Shown here: in pieces, positions 31,530 through 41,244 of the stretch
How the letters are laid out: each line of letters opens with the position of its first letter
Position numbering within the stretch: position 1 is the first letter of the stretch
Source: a virus
Length of the DNA: 64,000 nucleotides
Strand: one strand, 5' to 3'
Virus record (IMG/VR): IMGVR_UViG_3300035698_035310
Location: 295,045 to 359,044 of that record
The notes under the pieces: model-generated
The model's input: only the letters and a program-made list of their open reading frames with translations
What the model was told of the DNA's origin: nothing
Database searches by the model: none
Position numbers and translations under genes: made by a program

Positions 31530-32540
31530 ATGTCATTTATCAAATGGACAGATATTGAAAATTTTCATAATGTAAGAAAAGCTGCTGTAAAATATTACAG
31601 CATTTCAGAACCAATCACATATCGTGGAAAAATAAAACTCCATGGAACAAATGCAGGCATTATCATTAAACCCAATGGTGATATATTTGCACAATCGAGA
31701 AGTGGTATCATCGGAACCGGTAACGATAATGCAGGGTTTGCCCAATACATAGAAAACACCAAAGATTATTGGTCTACATTAGCTACCACTGAACAAATCA
31801 CGATATTTTGCGAGTGGTTTGGTAAAGGCATTCAAAAAGGCGTTGCTGCTTCGCAGATTGTTTCCAAACATGTTGCTATTTTTTCGATTCAAATCGGCGA
31901 ATATGACGAAGATGGCAATGCCGATATGATTATTGAGCCATCAGAAATCGAAAAATATATTGCAGTTGATAGTAAACCCGATAATGTTCATATTCTTCCT
32001 TGGTATGGTGAAAAGATTATCATCGATTATACAGATACTACATCGTTGGAAGTCATAGTTGAGAAACTTAACAAAGAAGTGGAAACGGTAGAAGCATGCG
32101 ATCCTTGGATCAAAGACGTGTTTGGTATTAGCGGAACCGGGGAAGGTTTGGTTTATTATCCAATCAGTTTTTCTAAAAATGGTGTAATCAATCGCTGGCA
32201 TTTAAGCCGTTATTTGATGAAATGCAAAGGCGAGAAGCACAAAGTTCAGAAGGATAGAAAGGCGGTTATTCTCGATCCTGAAATAGTTGCTTCCTCGAAT
32301 GCGTTTGTTGAAAAGTTTGTCACAGAATCCCGATTGGAACAAGGCGCAACGGAAGTCAATCGCGGTGTTCTTGATTTTGATACAAAACTTATTGGACCAT
32401 TTTTGAAATGGTTCAATGGTGATGTTAATAAAGAATGCACCGATGAACTTGAAGCTTCTGGACTTGAATGGAAACAAGTTGCCAAGGGTGTTAGCACTGC
32501 TGCACGCAATTGGTATATTGAAAAGTCGAAGGAACTTTAA
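31530..32540 (+). CDS. RNA ligase, Rnl2-like family
   Basis: Seals RNA ends through a lysyl-AMP intermediate. Motif I is K36-L-H-G39 (KLHGTN), followed by SRSG, FCEWFGKGI, EGLVYYP and the motif V region YLMKCKGEKHKVQK. These are the nucleotidyltransferase motifs of the T4 Rnl2 / RNA_ligase family. The length of 336 matches T4 Rnl2 (334). It is preceded by its own promoter and SD ggagg. It would repair nicked RNA in infected cells. Confidence 0.9.
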   Translation: MSFIKWTDIENFHNVRKAAVKYYSISEPITYRGKIKLHGTNAGIIIKPNGDIFAQSRSGIIGTGNDNAGFAQYIENTKDYWSTLATTEQITIFCEWFGKGIQKGVAASQIVSKHVAIFSIQIGEYDEDGNADMIIEPSEIEKYIAVDSKPDNVHILPWYGEKIIIDYTDTTSLEVIVEKLNKEVETVEACDPWIKDVFGISGTGEGLVYYPISFSKNGVINRWHLSRYLMKCKGEKHKVQKDRKAVILDPEIVASSNAFVEKFVTESRLEQGATEVNRGVLDFDTKLIGPFLKWFNGDVNKECTDELEASGLEWKQVAKGVSTAARNWYIEKSKEL

Positions 32541-33010
32541 TGACTGAAAAGAACATAACAATCATGAACATCAAACCGAATATTTTTGCTGTTCATGATT
32601 CTCATTGTTGCCCCGAACATGGTTGCAAGTATGGCGATCCTGATTGCCCTGTTATGGATGGGTTAGCGTCGGGAGTTACATGTGAAGATTGCGATGACGA
32701 ACAACAAGATTTGCTAAGAGAGCAATTAAGAATAGTCAATTTAGAAAATGAGCCTCGTGCTCGATATGAAGAAAAAGAAACTAAAAAACTTGGTGATGTT
32801 ATTGGGTATGGTCGAATGATGCAACTAGCAGAACAACTGTGGCGTAAAAAACTTGAAGAAGATGATATGGGGGGTGGCGAGTTTGTATCTGGACCATGCA
32901 AAGCATTGACTGTCCCATGTGGATGTAAATCAGGATGTGATTGGTGCGAGGGTGCTGAATGGTTAACTAAAAAAGTTAAAGATATCAAAAATGAAATGAC
33001 GAGGGTTTAA
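32540..33010 (+). CDS. Cys-rich zinc-binding hypothetical protein
   Basis: 156 residues starting at the last base of the ligase stop (TAATG). Cysteine clusters lie at both ends: CCPEHGCKYGDPDCP near 23-37 and CEDCDD near 48-53, then PCGCKSGCDWCEGAEW near residues 125-140. The middle is an acidic helix. It looks like a zinc-stabilised adaptor. No enzymatic motif. Coupling with the RNA ligase may indicate a joint role, which is inference. Confidence 0.65.
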   Translation: MTEKNITIMNIKPNIFAVHDSHCCPEHGCKYGDPDCPVMDGLASGVTCEDCDDEQQDLLREQLRIVNLENEPRARYEEKETKKLGDVIGYGRMMQLAEQLWRKKLEEDDMGGGEFVSGPCKALTVPCGCKSGCDWCEGAEWLTKKVKDIKNEMTRV

Positions 33011-33277
33011 ATGACTAAAAATACTGAAATTCGTGCGGTAATAGATGAACGTTATCTATTCGAGTTACAAAAAAAATTAGACATACCAAATATAACCAAT
33101 TTGGTTAAAGTGGCATTTACTATATTAGATTGGGCTGCGGGTGAAGCAATAAATGGACGAAAAATCATGTCTGCCGATATTGATGGCTATGATGCTAAAA
33201 TATTGAAAATTCGTGAACTTGACGAAATTAATAACACATACGATTCTACTGAAAAACCAAGAAATGACGTTCCATGA
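33011..33277 (+). CDS. Small hypothetical protein, possible RHH fold
   Basis: 88 residues, immediately after the previous stop. The pattern RAVIDERYLFELQKKLDIPNITNLVKVAFTILDWAAG resembles ribbon-helix-helix-type phage proteins. Weak evidence. The stop overlaps the next small gene (ATGA). Confidence 0.6.
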   Translation: MTKNTEIRAVIDERYLFELQKKLDIPNITNLVKVAFTILDWAAGEAINGRKIMSADIDGYDAKILKIRELDEINNTYDSTEKPRNDVP

Positions 33278-33447
33278 ATTTTTCACGGTTGTGTTCAGAA
33301 TATCTTGACAGACAGCCCACACAAAACCAAAAAACAGATAAATTAGACCAATACTTTCGAAATCATCCTATTAAATTTTGCTGTGGTATTATTGCTCTTT
33401 TGGCAATAGAAACGTTTTGCTTGTTTTATTTTGGAGGTGTGGTATAA
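33274..33447 (+). CDS. 57-residue single-pass membrane protein
   Basis: A short gene in an ATGA overlap with the preceding one. The N-terminal 33 residues are polar. A single transmembrane segment (FCCGIIALLAIETFCLFYFGG) ends the protein, giving a C-tail-anchored topology. Its stop codon lies within a TATAAT-like box at 33443 that may be the -10 for the LysRS gene. Small membrane proteins of this type often act on host envelope or defence, but nothing specific can be said. Confidence 0.6.
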   Translation: MNFSRLCSEYLDRQPTQNQKTDKLDQYFRNHPIKFCCGIIALLAIETFCLFYFGGVV

Positions 33448-33480
33448 TACACTAACTTATAACTGTAGAAAGTAAATAAA

Positions 33481-35160
33481 ATGGAAAACCTAAATGATTT
33501 AAAGTCGTGGCCTTTTGTTGAGGCGCGGCGTCTTGTAGAGCATACACAAGATAAGGAAGTGGTTGTTTTTTCCACTGGATATGGTCCGTCTGGTCCGCCA
33601 CACATTGGAACCTTTGGTGAAGTTGCACGAACTGTAATGGTTATGAATGCATTTCGACAATTATCCGATAAGCCAATGCGTCTTATTGTATTTTCAGATG
33701 ATATGGACGCTTTGCGTGCCATTCCAGAAAATGTACCCAATCCAGATAACATGCTTGATGATTTTATCGGCATTCCACTGTCTTGGATTCCTGATCCATA
33801 TGAAACACATGATAGTTATTCTGCACATAATAATGCAGCACTTTGTGATTTTTTAGATTTACACGGTTATGATTATGAATTTATAATGTCATCGGATTGC
33901 TATGAAGGTGGTGTATTTAATGAGACATTGCGATTATTTGCGTCACGAGTTGATGAGATCAGCAACATTATTACGCATGATTATGGTATCAATGGCGGAA
34001 ATCGTAAGGACACTTATTGTCCATTTCTTCCAATTAACACAATCGAGGGAACAGTTTTCGAGTTGGATGAATGGGAAATTATTGAGGTTGAAAATATGTC
34101 AATTGGTTCTTATGGAAATGGCGAGATTGCACCGTCGCCATTTCTTGCATTGCGATATACGAATGCAAGCGGTGGGGTAGGAATGTGCAATATTGATAAC
34201 GGCAAGGTTAAGCTGCAATGGAAGGCAGATTGGCCTATGCGATGGATTGCTCTAGGCATTGATTATGAAATGCATGGCAAGGATTTAATTGGGTCTGCGC
34301 AAGTTGGACAACGTATTTGCAAGTTGCTTGGTAAGAAGGCACCGCTTAACTATATGTATGAACTATTTTTAGATGAAGATGGTGAAAAGATTTCTAAGTC
34401 TAAGGGAAATGGATTGTCATTGACCGATTGGATGAGCTATAGCACCCCTGCGTCTGTGGCATATTATATGTTTCAGAACCCACGCAAGTCGCGTAAGTTG
34501 CACTTTGGTGTTATTCCGCAAATGACAGACGACTATTTGAAGATGTTGGATAAGTATATCCAAGAGCCAAGCATGGATAATCCAGTTTGGCATATCCATA
34601 ATGGCGATGTTCCTACGGTTGGTTCACCAGTAATGTTCAGCATGATTCTAAATTTGGTCAGCATTACTGATACCCAAGACCCATATGTATTGATTGAGTT
34701 CATTCGGAACTATGCGCATGGCGCTTCGTTCAAGAATCCAATTCTTCGTGATTTGATCAATGGTGCATTGAACTATTACACAACCGAAGTTCTTCCTAAG
34801 AAGACATATCGTGCTCCAACTGAAATGGAGCGTGTCGCACTTATTTCTTTACATGGGTCATTGCGTATGGTTCAAGCGCAACATAATGCTATGCTTGAAT
34901 TCATGAATACAAATATGGTAAAGATGGATGCCATCAATGAAGCAGGTGGCGAGAAGGCTGTATTGGAAGAAGCAATCACTTCGGTAACATATGAAGTAGG
35001 CAAGGTTCATTTCGGCGAAGAAAAGGATTCATTGCGAAAGTATTTCAAGAGTGTATATGAAATAATCATGGGTCAATCAAGTGGACCTAGATTGCCAGTA
35101 TTCATTGTGATGTTGGGCATTGATGAATTTTTGAGAATTTTAAAGGAAAAGATTCAATAA
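33481..35160 (+). CDS. lysS: Lysyl-tRNA synthetase, class I
   Basis: Charges tRNA-Lys. Class I features are plain: HIGT at residues 41-44 (HIGH equivalent) and KISKSKGN near 302-309 (KMSKS). YGPSGPP precedes the first and DMDALR follows it. The length of 559 covers the whole enzyme, including the helical C-terminal anticodon region. Class I LysRS occurs in archaea and in some bacteria, notably alphaproteobacteria, which suggests the host group. The start has no strong SD. A phage copy may bypass inhibition of host translation. Confidence 0.93.
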   Translation: MENLNDLKSWPFVEARRLVEHTQDKEVVVFSTGYGPSGPPHIGTFGEVARTVMVMNAFRQLSDKPMRLIVFSDDMDALRAIPENVPNPDNMLDDFIGIPLSWIPDPYETHDSYSAHNNAALCDFLDLHGYDYEFIMSSDCYEGGVFNETLRLFASRVDEISNIITHDYGINGGNRKDTYCPFLPINTIEGTVFELDEWEIIEVENMSIGSYGNGEIAPSPFLALRYTNASGGVGMCNIDNGKVKLQWKADWPMRWIALGIDYEMHGKDLIGSAQVGQRICKLLGKKAPLNYMYELFLDEDGEKISKSKGNGLSLTDWMSYSTPASVAYYMFQNPRKSRKLHFGVIPQMTDDYLKMLDKYIQEPSMDNPVWHIHNGDVPTVGSPVMFSMILNLVSITDTQDPYVLIEFIRNYAHGASFKNPILRDLINGALNYYTTEVLPKKTYRAPTEMERVALISLHGSLRMVQAQHNAMLEFMNTNMVKMDAINEAGGEKAVLEEAITSVTYEVGKVHFGEEKDSLRKYFKSVYEIIMGQSSGPRLPVFIVMLGIDEFLRILKEKIQ

Positions 35161-35161
35161 A

Positions 35162-35617
35162 ATGGAAATATTACAATATTTAATAACACGGTGTAATATG
35201 GTTGGAAGTCGGGATATATGCCCCGAAACTGCAACCGACAACACCGATCATGATTATTTGATGTTGGCTAATCCGATTGGCGCATTTTTTGTTAGAATTG
35301 TATTATATTTGAATAGATATAAAAGACGTCATGGCGGTATAACATATTTCAATCCTATACCTGTCATGACGCAAACTGCTGGATTTCAAGTGTGGAAAAG
35401 TATTAAAAATAATATAACAGTAGATGTTTTATTGACTACCGATAAAGGGTTTTATGATAAATTCATGGAAGCACACAATGAAGCAAAACGTTTGAAAATA
35501 TTAGACAAAGCAGAACGATTGGTATTGTTTCAGAAAATAATATATGACCACGTCATAACAGTAGAAGATATGCAAAAATATTTAGATGCAAAAATACAAA
35601 AACGAAATAATAACTGA
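35162..35617 (+). CDS. Predicted minimal nucleotidyltransferase
   Basis: 151 residues, 1 nt after the LysRS stop. MVGSRDICPETATDNTDHDYLML near residues 13-35 matches the GS...DxD signature of pol-beta-type nucleotidyltransferases. The second half is helical and basic. Such proteins add nucleotides to RNA, protein or small molecules. The adjacency to LysRS and RNA ligase hints at tRNA metabolism. The substrate is unknown. Confidence 0.6.
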   Translation: MEILQYLITRCNMVGSRDICPETATDNTDHDYLMLANPIGAFFVRIVLYLNRYKRRHGGITYFNPIPVMTQTAGFQVWKSIKNNITVDVLLTTDKGFYDKFMEAHNEAKRLKILDKAERLVLFQKIIYDHVITVEDMQKYLDAKIQKRNNN

Positions 35618-35682
35618 CGTTTTATATTGCCTTTACTTGGATGGTTGAAGTATAATACAAAATCATTAATTAGAGAAATATA

Positions 35683-36333
35683 ATGGCAAAAACAGAGTTA
35701 AGACGAAAACATCCATATTTTGGAAAGTTTAAATTCAAAATAAATGTATATAATAAAGATTGGGTTAAAGATTATAAATTGGCATATCCTACTTTTTTAA
35801 CTGATATTACAGATATAGAAAAAGAACAATACATAAAAGTAAAAGATTATTTAACTAAATATTGGAAAGTCGAAAAAGATTTTAGATGGAATGATAATTG
35901 GAATGTGTATTTAAGAGATGCTGATGTATATGATCATGTTCTATCAAGATTTCCGACGTTTTTATCAAAAGTTATTAGACCAGCACCAGGTTATGAGGAT
36001 TTAGAAGGAAGGGGGGCGCTTAATGAACATATATTATGGTATGGAAAATTTTCATATAAAATATCATTGAGAAATGTCGATAGCACAACAAATCATTTAT
36101 ATAAAAAATGGTGTATGGAAAATTTAGAAAGCGATATAAAATACTCAACCGGTTATAGTGATACAAGTTTTTATTTTATGAATTCATTTGACGCGATGGC
36201 ATTTAAATTAAGATTTGGTGATTATGTTAAAGATACGTTTATTGCCGATAAAGACGAAGCTGCTATACAATTAAGAAATCGAATGGATCAAGCTATTCAA
36301 GAATATAACAACTACATGGAAGGTGAATCATGA
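35683..36333 (+). CDS. Hypothetical protein, two-copy DAMAFKL family
   Basis: 216 residues. It appears to contain two related halves: [12 protein letters not shown]...[16 protein letters not shown] and [12 protein letters not shown]...[17 protein letters not shown]. The second half matches the protein at 21034. Many Tyr and Lys. It overlaps the prs start as ATGA. No known activity. Confidence 0.65.
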   Translation: MAKTELRRKHPYFGKFKFKINVYNKDWVKDYKLAYPTFLTDITDIEKEQYIKVKDYLTKYWKVEKDFRWNDNWNVYLRDADVYDHVLSRFPTFLSKVIRPAPGYEDLEGRGALNEHILWYGKFSYKISLRNVDSTTNHLYKKWCMENLESDIKYSTGYSDTSFYFMNSFDAMAFKLRFGDYVKDTFIADKDEAAIQLRNRMDQAIQEYNNYMEGES

Positions 36334-37292
36334 CAAAACACAATAAAAATGAAATAATTTTAATATCTGGAAATAGCAACAGACCACTATCCGAAGAAAT
36401 ATCGGATATACTTGATATCCCATTATCAAAAGTTGAAATATCTTCATTTTCGGATGAAGAAACTAAAATAGAAATAAGTGACAATGTGCGTGGTGAAGAT
36501 GTATATGTTATACAACCAACATCACAACCGGCGAACCAAAACCTAATGGAACTACTAATCACCATAGATGCCCTTAAGCGTTCATCTGCGCGGCGTATAA
36601 CGGCTGTAATACCATATTATGGATATGCACGCCAAGATGCAAAACCAGCCCCCAGAACACCAATAACGGCAAAATTGGTAGCCGATTTGATTACTACTGC
36701 TGGTGCTGACAGAGTTCTAACGATGGATTTTCACTCACGCCAAGCACAAGGGTTTTTTAATATTCCAACAGATAACCTTTTCGCACAACCATTTTTCGTC
36801 ACGGACATTAAAAAACAATTCAAAAAATTAGATAATGTTATTATCGTATCACCAGATGTTGGTGGCGTGGTCAGAGCAAGAGCGCTTGCTAAGAAAATAA
36901 ATGCCGATCTTGCCATTATCGACAAGCGTCGTGAAAAAGCAAACGTTAGTGAAGTTATGAATATCATTGGCGATATAGACGGTCATGATTGTATCATTAT
37001 TGACGATATGGTAGATACCGCAGGAACATTATGCAATGCTGCTGATGCGTTGATAGAAAAGGGCGCTAAATCAGTTCACGCATATGCAACACATGGCGTA
37101 TTGAGTGGACCGGCAACTGAAAGACTTAACGCATCAGAATCATTATCATCTTTAACTATCACAAATAGCGTACAATATCCATACAATGGCGAAGCATCCG
37201 ATAAAGTTAGAATAGTATCCATTGCTCCATTGCTTGCAAGGGCGATAAGTAGAATAGCCAAAGAATCTTCAGTTAGTGAGTTATTTGAATAA
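36330..37292 (+). CDS. prs: Ribose-phosphate pyrophosphokinase (PRPP synthetase)
   Basis: Makes PRPP from ribose 5-phosphate and ATP. Full length at 320 residues. Typical motifs in order are [59 protein letters not shown] and the PRPP loop [11 protein letters not shown] near residues 222-232. PRPP is a substrate of the PncB encoded at 21491 and of nucleotide synthesis. It may therefore serve the phage NAD route as well as DNA precursor supply. Confidence 0.95.
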   Translation: MTKHNKNEIILISGNSNRPLSEEISDILDIPLSKVEISSFSDEETKIEISDNVRGEDVYVIQPTSQPANQNLMELLITIDALKRSSARRITAVIPYYGYARQDAKPAPRTPITAKLVADLITTAGADRVLTMDFHSRQAQGFFNIPTDNLFAQPFFVTDIKKQFKKLDNVIIVSPDVGGVVRARALAKKINADLAIIDKRREKANVSEVMNIIGDIDGHDCIIIDDMVDTAGTLCNAADALIEKGAKSVHAYATHGVLSGPATERLNASESLSSLTITNSVQYPYNGEASDKVRIVSIAPLLARAISRIAKESSVSELFE

Positions 37293-37305
37293 AAAGGACT
37301 AAATT

Positions 37306-38358
37306 ATGAAACAATTATTAATAAGTATGTTTATAATTTTTTTGACGATAGGAACAGCAAACGCGGATTATATATTTGTTGTCCCACAAAAACCCGGTGC
37401 AGGGACGTCGCAGTGGGCACAAATAGTAGCCAAAGAATTAGAAAAATATTTAGGTGAAAAAATAAAAATAAAACATATTCCTGGTGCTCGTGATCGTGCT
37501 GGATTTAAAAAATTTCACGATACATTAAGGTTTGATGATAAGACAGTTATGGTATCGCATGGCGGTAACGCAATTAGTTATCTAACTGAACCAGTTGGAT
37601 ACGATTATAAAGAATATGATTCTATTGCAATCATGAATTTTAATATCGCGGTAGCGCATCGTTCAGATTTGGATTGGCGGGGTAATGATAAAGTGTCGTT
37701 TGCTGCTGGTTCGGGTATGGTTCCAGAGGCACTTGCTATAGCGATGCTATTATGTGGCGCAGATGCACCCGCGTGTTGGAATGACCGTGTGATATGGGTT
37801 CGCGGTATGTCGGGTTCCGAACGTCGGTTGGCATTTCGACGTGGTGAAATTTCAGGAACAAGAGAGAATGTTGCTGCTTATAAAAAACATGTAGTCCCCA
37901 TTGTAAAATCTGGTGATGCAAAGCATTGGTTCAATCATGGTATGTTGAATCCTGCTACGGGTGAATTTGGTGCAGATACCAATCTTTCTTTTCCGCACAT
38001 GGAAGCATTGTATGAAGAACTATGGGGTGAAAAACCATCTGGTGGTTTTTATGATGCGTATAAGTTAGCCAAGGCTTGGAGAGATAGTGTTCAAAAAGCG
38101 TTGTGGGTTAATAAAGGAAATCCTAATCGTGATATATTAGTGCAAGCAGTTAACGATATGTTGAATGATCCTGCATCTATGGCGAACCTTCATAAAAAAA
38201 TGGGTTCTTATCCATGGAGAGTTGGTGATGCAGGGAATGATTTTATGGACGTTTTATACAACATGATTTCAAGCGACGCACTTAAAACATTAGTCGATTT
38301 TGAAAAAGATGTATTAAGGTTGGATGCTGTGTTTAATGAGAAACGTGTAGAGAAATAA
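37306..38358 (+). CDS. TctC-like periplasmic solute-binding protein (Bug family)
   Basis: 350 residues with a signal peptide (about 1-20, MKQLLISMFIIFLTIGTANA). FVVPQKPGAGTSQWAQIVAKELEKYLG then IKHIPGARDRAGF match the start of tripartite tricarboxylate transporter receptors. These bind carboxylates such as citrate or other organic acids in the periplasm. The matching permease TctA is encoded convergently just downstream. SD aagga. In a phage this implies reprogramming of nutrient uptake. No typical TctB is visible. Confidence 0.85.
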   Translation: MKQLLISMFIIFLTIGTANADYIFVVPQKPGAGTSQWAQIVAKELEKYLGEKIKIKHIPGARDRAGFKKFHDTLRFDDKTVMVSHGGNAISYLTEPVGYDYKEYDSIAIMNFNIAVAHRSDLDWRGNDKVSFAAGSGMVPEALAIAMLLCGADAPACWNDRVIWVRGMSGSERRLAFRRGEISGTRENVAAYKKHVVPIVKSGDAKHWFNHGMLNPATGEFGADTNLSFPHMEALYEELWGEKPSGGFYDAYKLAKAWRDSVQKALWVNKGNPNRDILVQAVNDMLNDPASMANLHKKMGSYPWRVGDAGNDFMDVLYNMISSDALKTLVDFEKDVLRLDAVFNEKRVEK

Positions 38359-38369
38359 TATCATACGTA

Positions 38370-39809
38370 TTATGAATATTCTAACCGATTTTTATTCTTG
38401 ATGCCTATATACAAAATAACTATTGCCATAATTGCAATACCTATAAACATCGGTCTACCAAGAAGCATATCCAAAGTATATAACGACGACATTTGATAAC
38501 TTAAATTTACTATTTTATCGGATAATATAAAACCTATTAACAATGATGGTCGACTAAAATTAAACTTTTTAGCGAGTAACCCAACCACCGAAAAACCACA
38601 TAACATAATGATATCTTCCCATCCACCAGTATACTGTAATGTTGCCCACATAATAATAATTATAAGAAATGGAAAATAATATTTATATGGGACATATGCA
38701 ATATAAGTTATATATTTCACTGCCCACAAACAAATCAATCCTGTGATTAATGTTCCTAAAATGAATCCTAAACTCATCATTCCAAAAAACATCGAATCTG
38801 CTGCTAGAGCCAATGTTCCCATTTCAAAATTCAAATACATAAACAACGCCATAAGTATCGCAGCGAATGGCGCACCGGGAATTCCAAATAAAACAGTCGG
38901 AATAAATGATGACGCTTTTTGTGCATTATTTGCACCCTCGCATCCGATCACGCCTTTGATATTTCCATCACCAAATTTTTCATTGGGGTTACTAGCTACT
39001 GCTTGACCATATGCTAACCAATCCGCAACCGCGCCACCCAAACCCGGAAGAATGCCAATAAATGAACCAATGATTCCACCTTTGGCACCCAATTTCCATT
39101 CCTTGAAAGCAATTTTTATGCCATCAATTCTTTGTTGTGTGTGATCAATTTTGTTGTCTTTAATAGCGGTATATTTTGACTTCAGACCAGCAAGCAGTTC
39201 TGGTATTGCAAATAAACCTGCTACTACCGGAATTATTTGTATTCCATCCTCTAAATACGCCCAACCAAACGTAAATAATGGCGATGCATTGGCATCCAAT
39301 CCTATAACTCCAAACCACACTCCAATGGATAACGCAATCAATGATCTGAGCCAATACTTAGATGAAATAAAACTAACAGTAAAAAATGCTAAAATTGTAA
39401 ATGCCCATAGTTCTGGAATACCTAAAATTAAAATTATTTTTGCATAATATGGCATCAATAGGAACGCCATACAGCCCCATACAAGCCCGTTTATAGTGCT
39501 GGTAACGATTGCTGCCGATAATGCATAAGTAGCCTTCCCTTGGCGTGCTAATGGAAATCCATCCACCATTGTAGCGGCGGCAGAGTTTGCCCCAGGTATT
39601 CCCAATAAAACAGACGTGAAGGTATCACCAATTGTAGATGATGCCACAACCGCGACGCAAAAAAGAACACCAAGATATGGATTTGCTGCGAATATATGTA
39701 TAAACGAAAAAACTGCAACCAAGCCTGTTGTTGCGCCAACAGACGGAATAATACCAATAACCAATCCATAGGCTATACCCATTAACAATGTAATAATTAT
39801 TTCAATCAT
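38370..39809 (-). CDS. TctA-like tripartite tricarboxylate transporter permease
   Basis: Large membrane subunit, 479 residues with about 10-12 transmembrane segments. The family-specific sequences near residue 20 (GIIPSVGATTG), DTFTSVLLGIPGANSAAATMVDGFPLARQGKA, then ILPGLGGAVADWLAYGQA and FGIPGAPFAAILMALFMY are all present. The start at 39809 (MIEIIITLLMG) follows a weak SD and is better than the longer frame from 39881. It is convergent with TctC, 11 nt apart. The small TctB subunit is not visible nearby; the phage may use the host one. Confidence 0.93.
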   Translation of the reverse strand: MIEIIITLLMGIAYGLVIGIIPSVGATTGLVAVFSFIHIFAANPYLGVLFCVAVVASSTIGDTFTSVLLGIPGANSAAATMVDGFPLARQGKATYALSAAIVTSTINGLVWGCMAFLLMPYYAKIILILGIPELWAFTILAFFTVSFISSKYWLRSLIALSIGVWFGVIGLDANASPLFTFGWAYLEDGIQIIPVVAGLFAIPELLAGLKSKYTAIKDNKIDHTQQRIDGIKIAFKEWKLGAKGGIIGSFIGILPGLGGAVADWLAYGQAVASNPNEKFGDGNIKGVIGCEGANNAQKASSFIPTVLFGIPGAPFAAILMALFMYLNFEMGTLALAADSMFFGMMSLGFILGTLITGLICLWAVKYITYIAYVPYKYYFPFLIIIIMWATLQYTGGWEDIIMLCGFSVVGLLAKKFNFSRPSLLIGFILSDKIVNLSYQMSSLYTLDMLLGRPMFIGIAIMAIVILYIGIKNKNRLEYS

Positions 39810-39883
39810 ATATTTTCCAATAATAAATAAATCTATAGATTTATTTATATTATACAAAAAATAAAAAATAATAGGCTGCAAAC

Positions 39884-40651
39884 ATGATTAAAAACCGAAA
39901 AATTTACAATAACTTAGTCGAAAAAATAACTGAATATTTCGGAACCAAATGGTTAAACGAAAACAATATCACCATGACGCATACCACCAAATTCAATAAA
40001 GATTTAAATTTTGATATATTAAATGAAGTAGCAATAACATCATATGTGGAAGAGACATTTAATATAGTATTGCCGCATAACCAAAACAAATGGTTTGAAA
40101 CGATGAATGACATGGTTGATTATATAAGTGATATCATAATCACGCGACACTTTGAAGACGTATGGCAACCAAATATAATACATTTTCAGCACAGTGGCGA
40201 TAATTTGATAGAAACGATCAATGATGATGCGCCAAATAAAGTCCTCGATGTTGGATGTGGGACCAATTACTTCAAAGGAAAAATACATAATCTTTTGGGC
40301 ATTGATCCAATTCGAACTGAAGCCGATATTACTACAACCATATTAGATTATGAAACAACAGAAACATATGATGTGATATTAATACTTGGCAGTATAAATT
40401 TCGGTTCAGAAGAGTATATACTGCAACAATTGAAGAAAGTGATTTCTCTTTTATCCGACGATGGAAAAATATATGCACGGGTTAATCCCGGCATAGAAGA
40501 TTCAGAAAGCCCATGGATGGATTTTTTCGAATGGAATGAAGCATTGATTGCCAAATATGCAAATGATTTCGATTTGACTATATCTACTGATATACAAAAA
40601 GATTATAACGGAAGATTGATGTTTGTGTATAGTAAGAAAAAAATACAATGA
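39884..40651 (+). CDS. Fusion: ACP-like domain + SAM-dependent methyltransferase
   Basis: 255 residues. Residues about 30-85 look like an acyl carrier protein (FNKDLNFDILNEVAITSYVEETFNIVLP then TMNDMVDYI). The DSL phosphopantetheine site, however, is replaced by D-I-L, so no serine is available. From residue about 110 a class I methyltransferase follows (NKVLDVGCGTNYF, ILILGSINFGSEEYI). The start is divergent from tctA by 74 nt. Overlap with the next gene is ATGA. Substrate unknown. Confidence 0.75.
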   Translation: MIKNRKIYNNLVEKITEYFGTKWLNENNITMTHTTKFNKDLNFDILNEVAITSYVEETFNIVLPHNQNKWFETMNDMVDYISDIIITRHFEDVWQPNIIHFQHSGDNLIETINDDAPNKVLDVGCGTNYFKGKIHNLLGIDPIRTEADITTTILDYETTETYDVILILGSINFGSEEYILQQLKKVISLLSDDGKIYARVNPGIEDSESPWMDFFEWNEALIAKYANDFDLTISTDIQKDYNGRLMFVYSKKKIQ

Positions 40652-41241
40652 AAAATTGGATATTTTTTACTGGAGTTCCCGGATCAAGATGGAGTGGTGT
40701 AGCAAAGACTTTATGCGAAGCACCAATTGTTAATAATTCAGACCGCAACGAAACTAGAACTTATAATGATATGCACCAAGGAAATTATTTTGGGCCGAAT
40801 ATGGAGCATGGAAAATTATTTGAACAACTGAATAAATTGCCATCATCTATTATCAATGCAGAATTAGAATCCCCATTCGAAGAGAAAAATGACACACAAC
40901 TACGATTTTTAAAAAGTCATACATTTGCTTATCATTTGGATTTTATAAAAACACAATACCCAACCAGTAAAATAATGATGGTATATCGCGATGACGAAAC
41001 GGCATTGAAATGGTGGTTGGACGCTGGTGGTTTTAATATAACCTATCCAAAATATGATTGGTACAAAGATGAAAAAACGATGTTTGAACGAATAAAATTA
41101 GAAAACAATAATATATTAACGTTTTGTAAAAAACATAATACAGAGTTGGTTCCATTCACTGATGTGTGGATAAAACAAAATTTCGATTGGGATATGGAAG
41201 TAGATACTTATTTCGACGACATAACGGTAGCAATCATATAA
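40648..41241 (+). CDS. Sulfotransferase-like P-loop protein
   Basis: 197 residues. The N-terminal FFTGVPGSRWSG (residues 6-17) resembles the PAPS-binding P-loop of sulfotransferases. MMVYRDDETALKWW near residue 110 resembles the 3'-phosphate binding block. The overall size is small. Coupled to the preceding methyltransferase gene by ATGA, so both may act on the same metabolite or surface group. Real sulfotransferase activity is not certain. Confidence 0.65.
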   Translation: MKNWIFFTGVPGSRWSGVAKTLCEAPIVNNSDRNETRTYNDMHQGNYFGPNMEHGKLFEQLNKLPSSIINAELESPFEEKNDTQLRFLKSHTFAYHLDFIKTQYPTSKIMMVYRDDETALKWWLDAGGFNITYPKYDWYKDEKTMFERIKLENNNILTFCKKHNTELVPFTDVWIKQNFDWDMEVDTYFDDITVAII

Positions 41242-41244
41242 CGC

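Noticed and set aside
33303-33308. TTGACA as a promoter for the LysRS gene.
   Set aside because: It lies inside the small membrane-protein gene and no -10 box follows at the right distance. The TATAAT at 33443 lacks a good -35.
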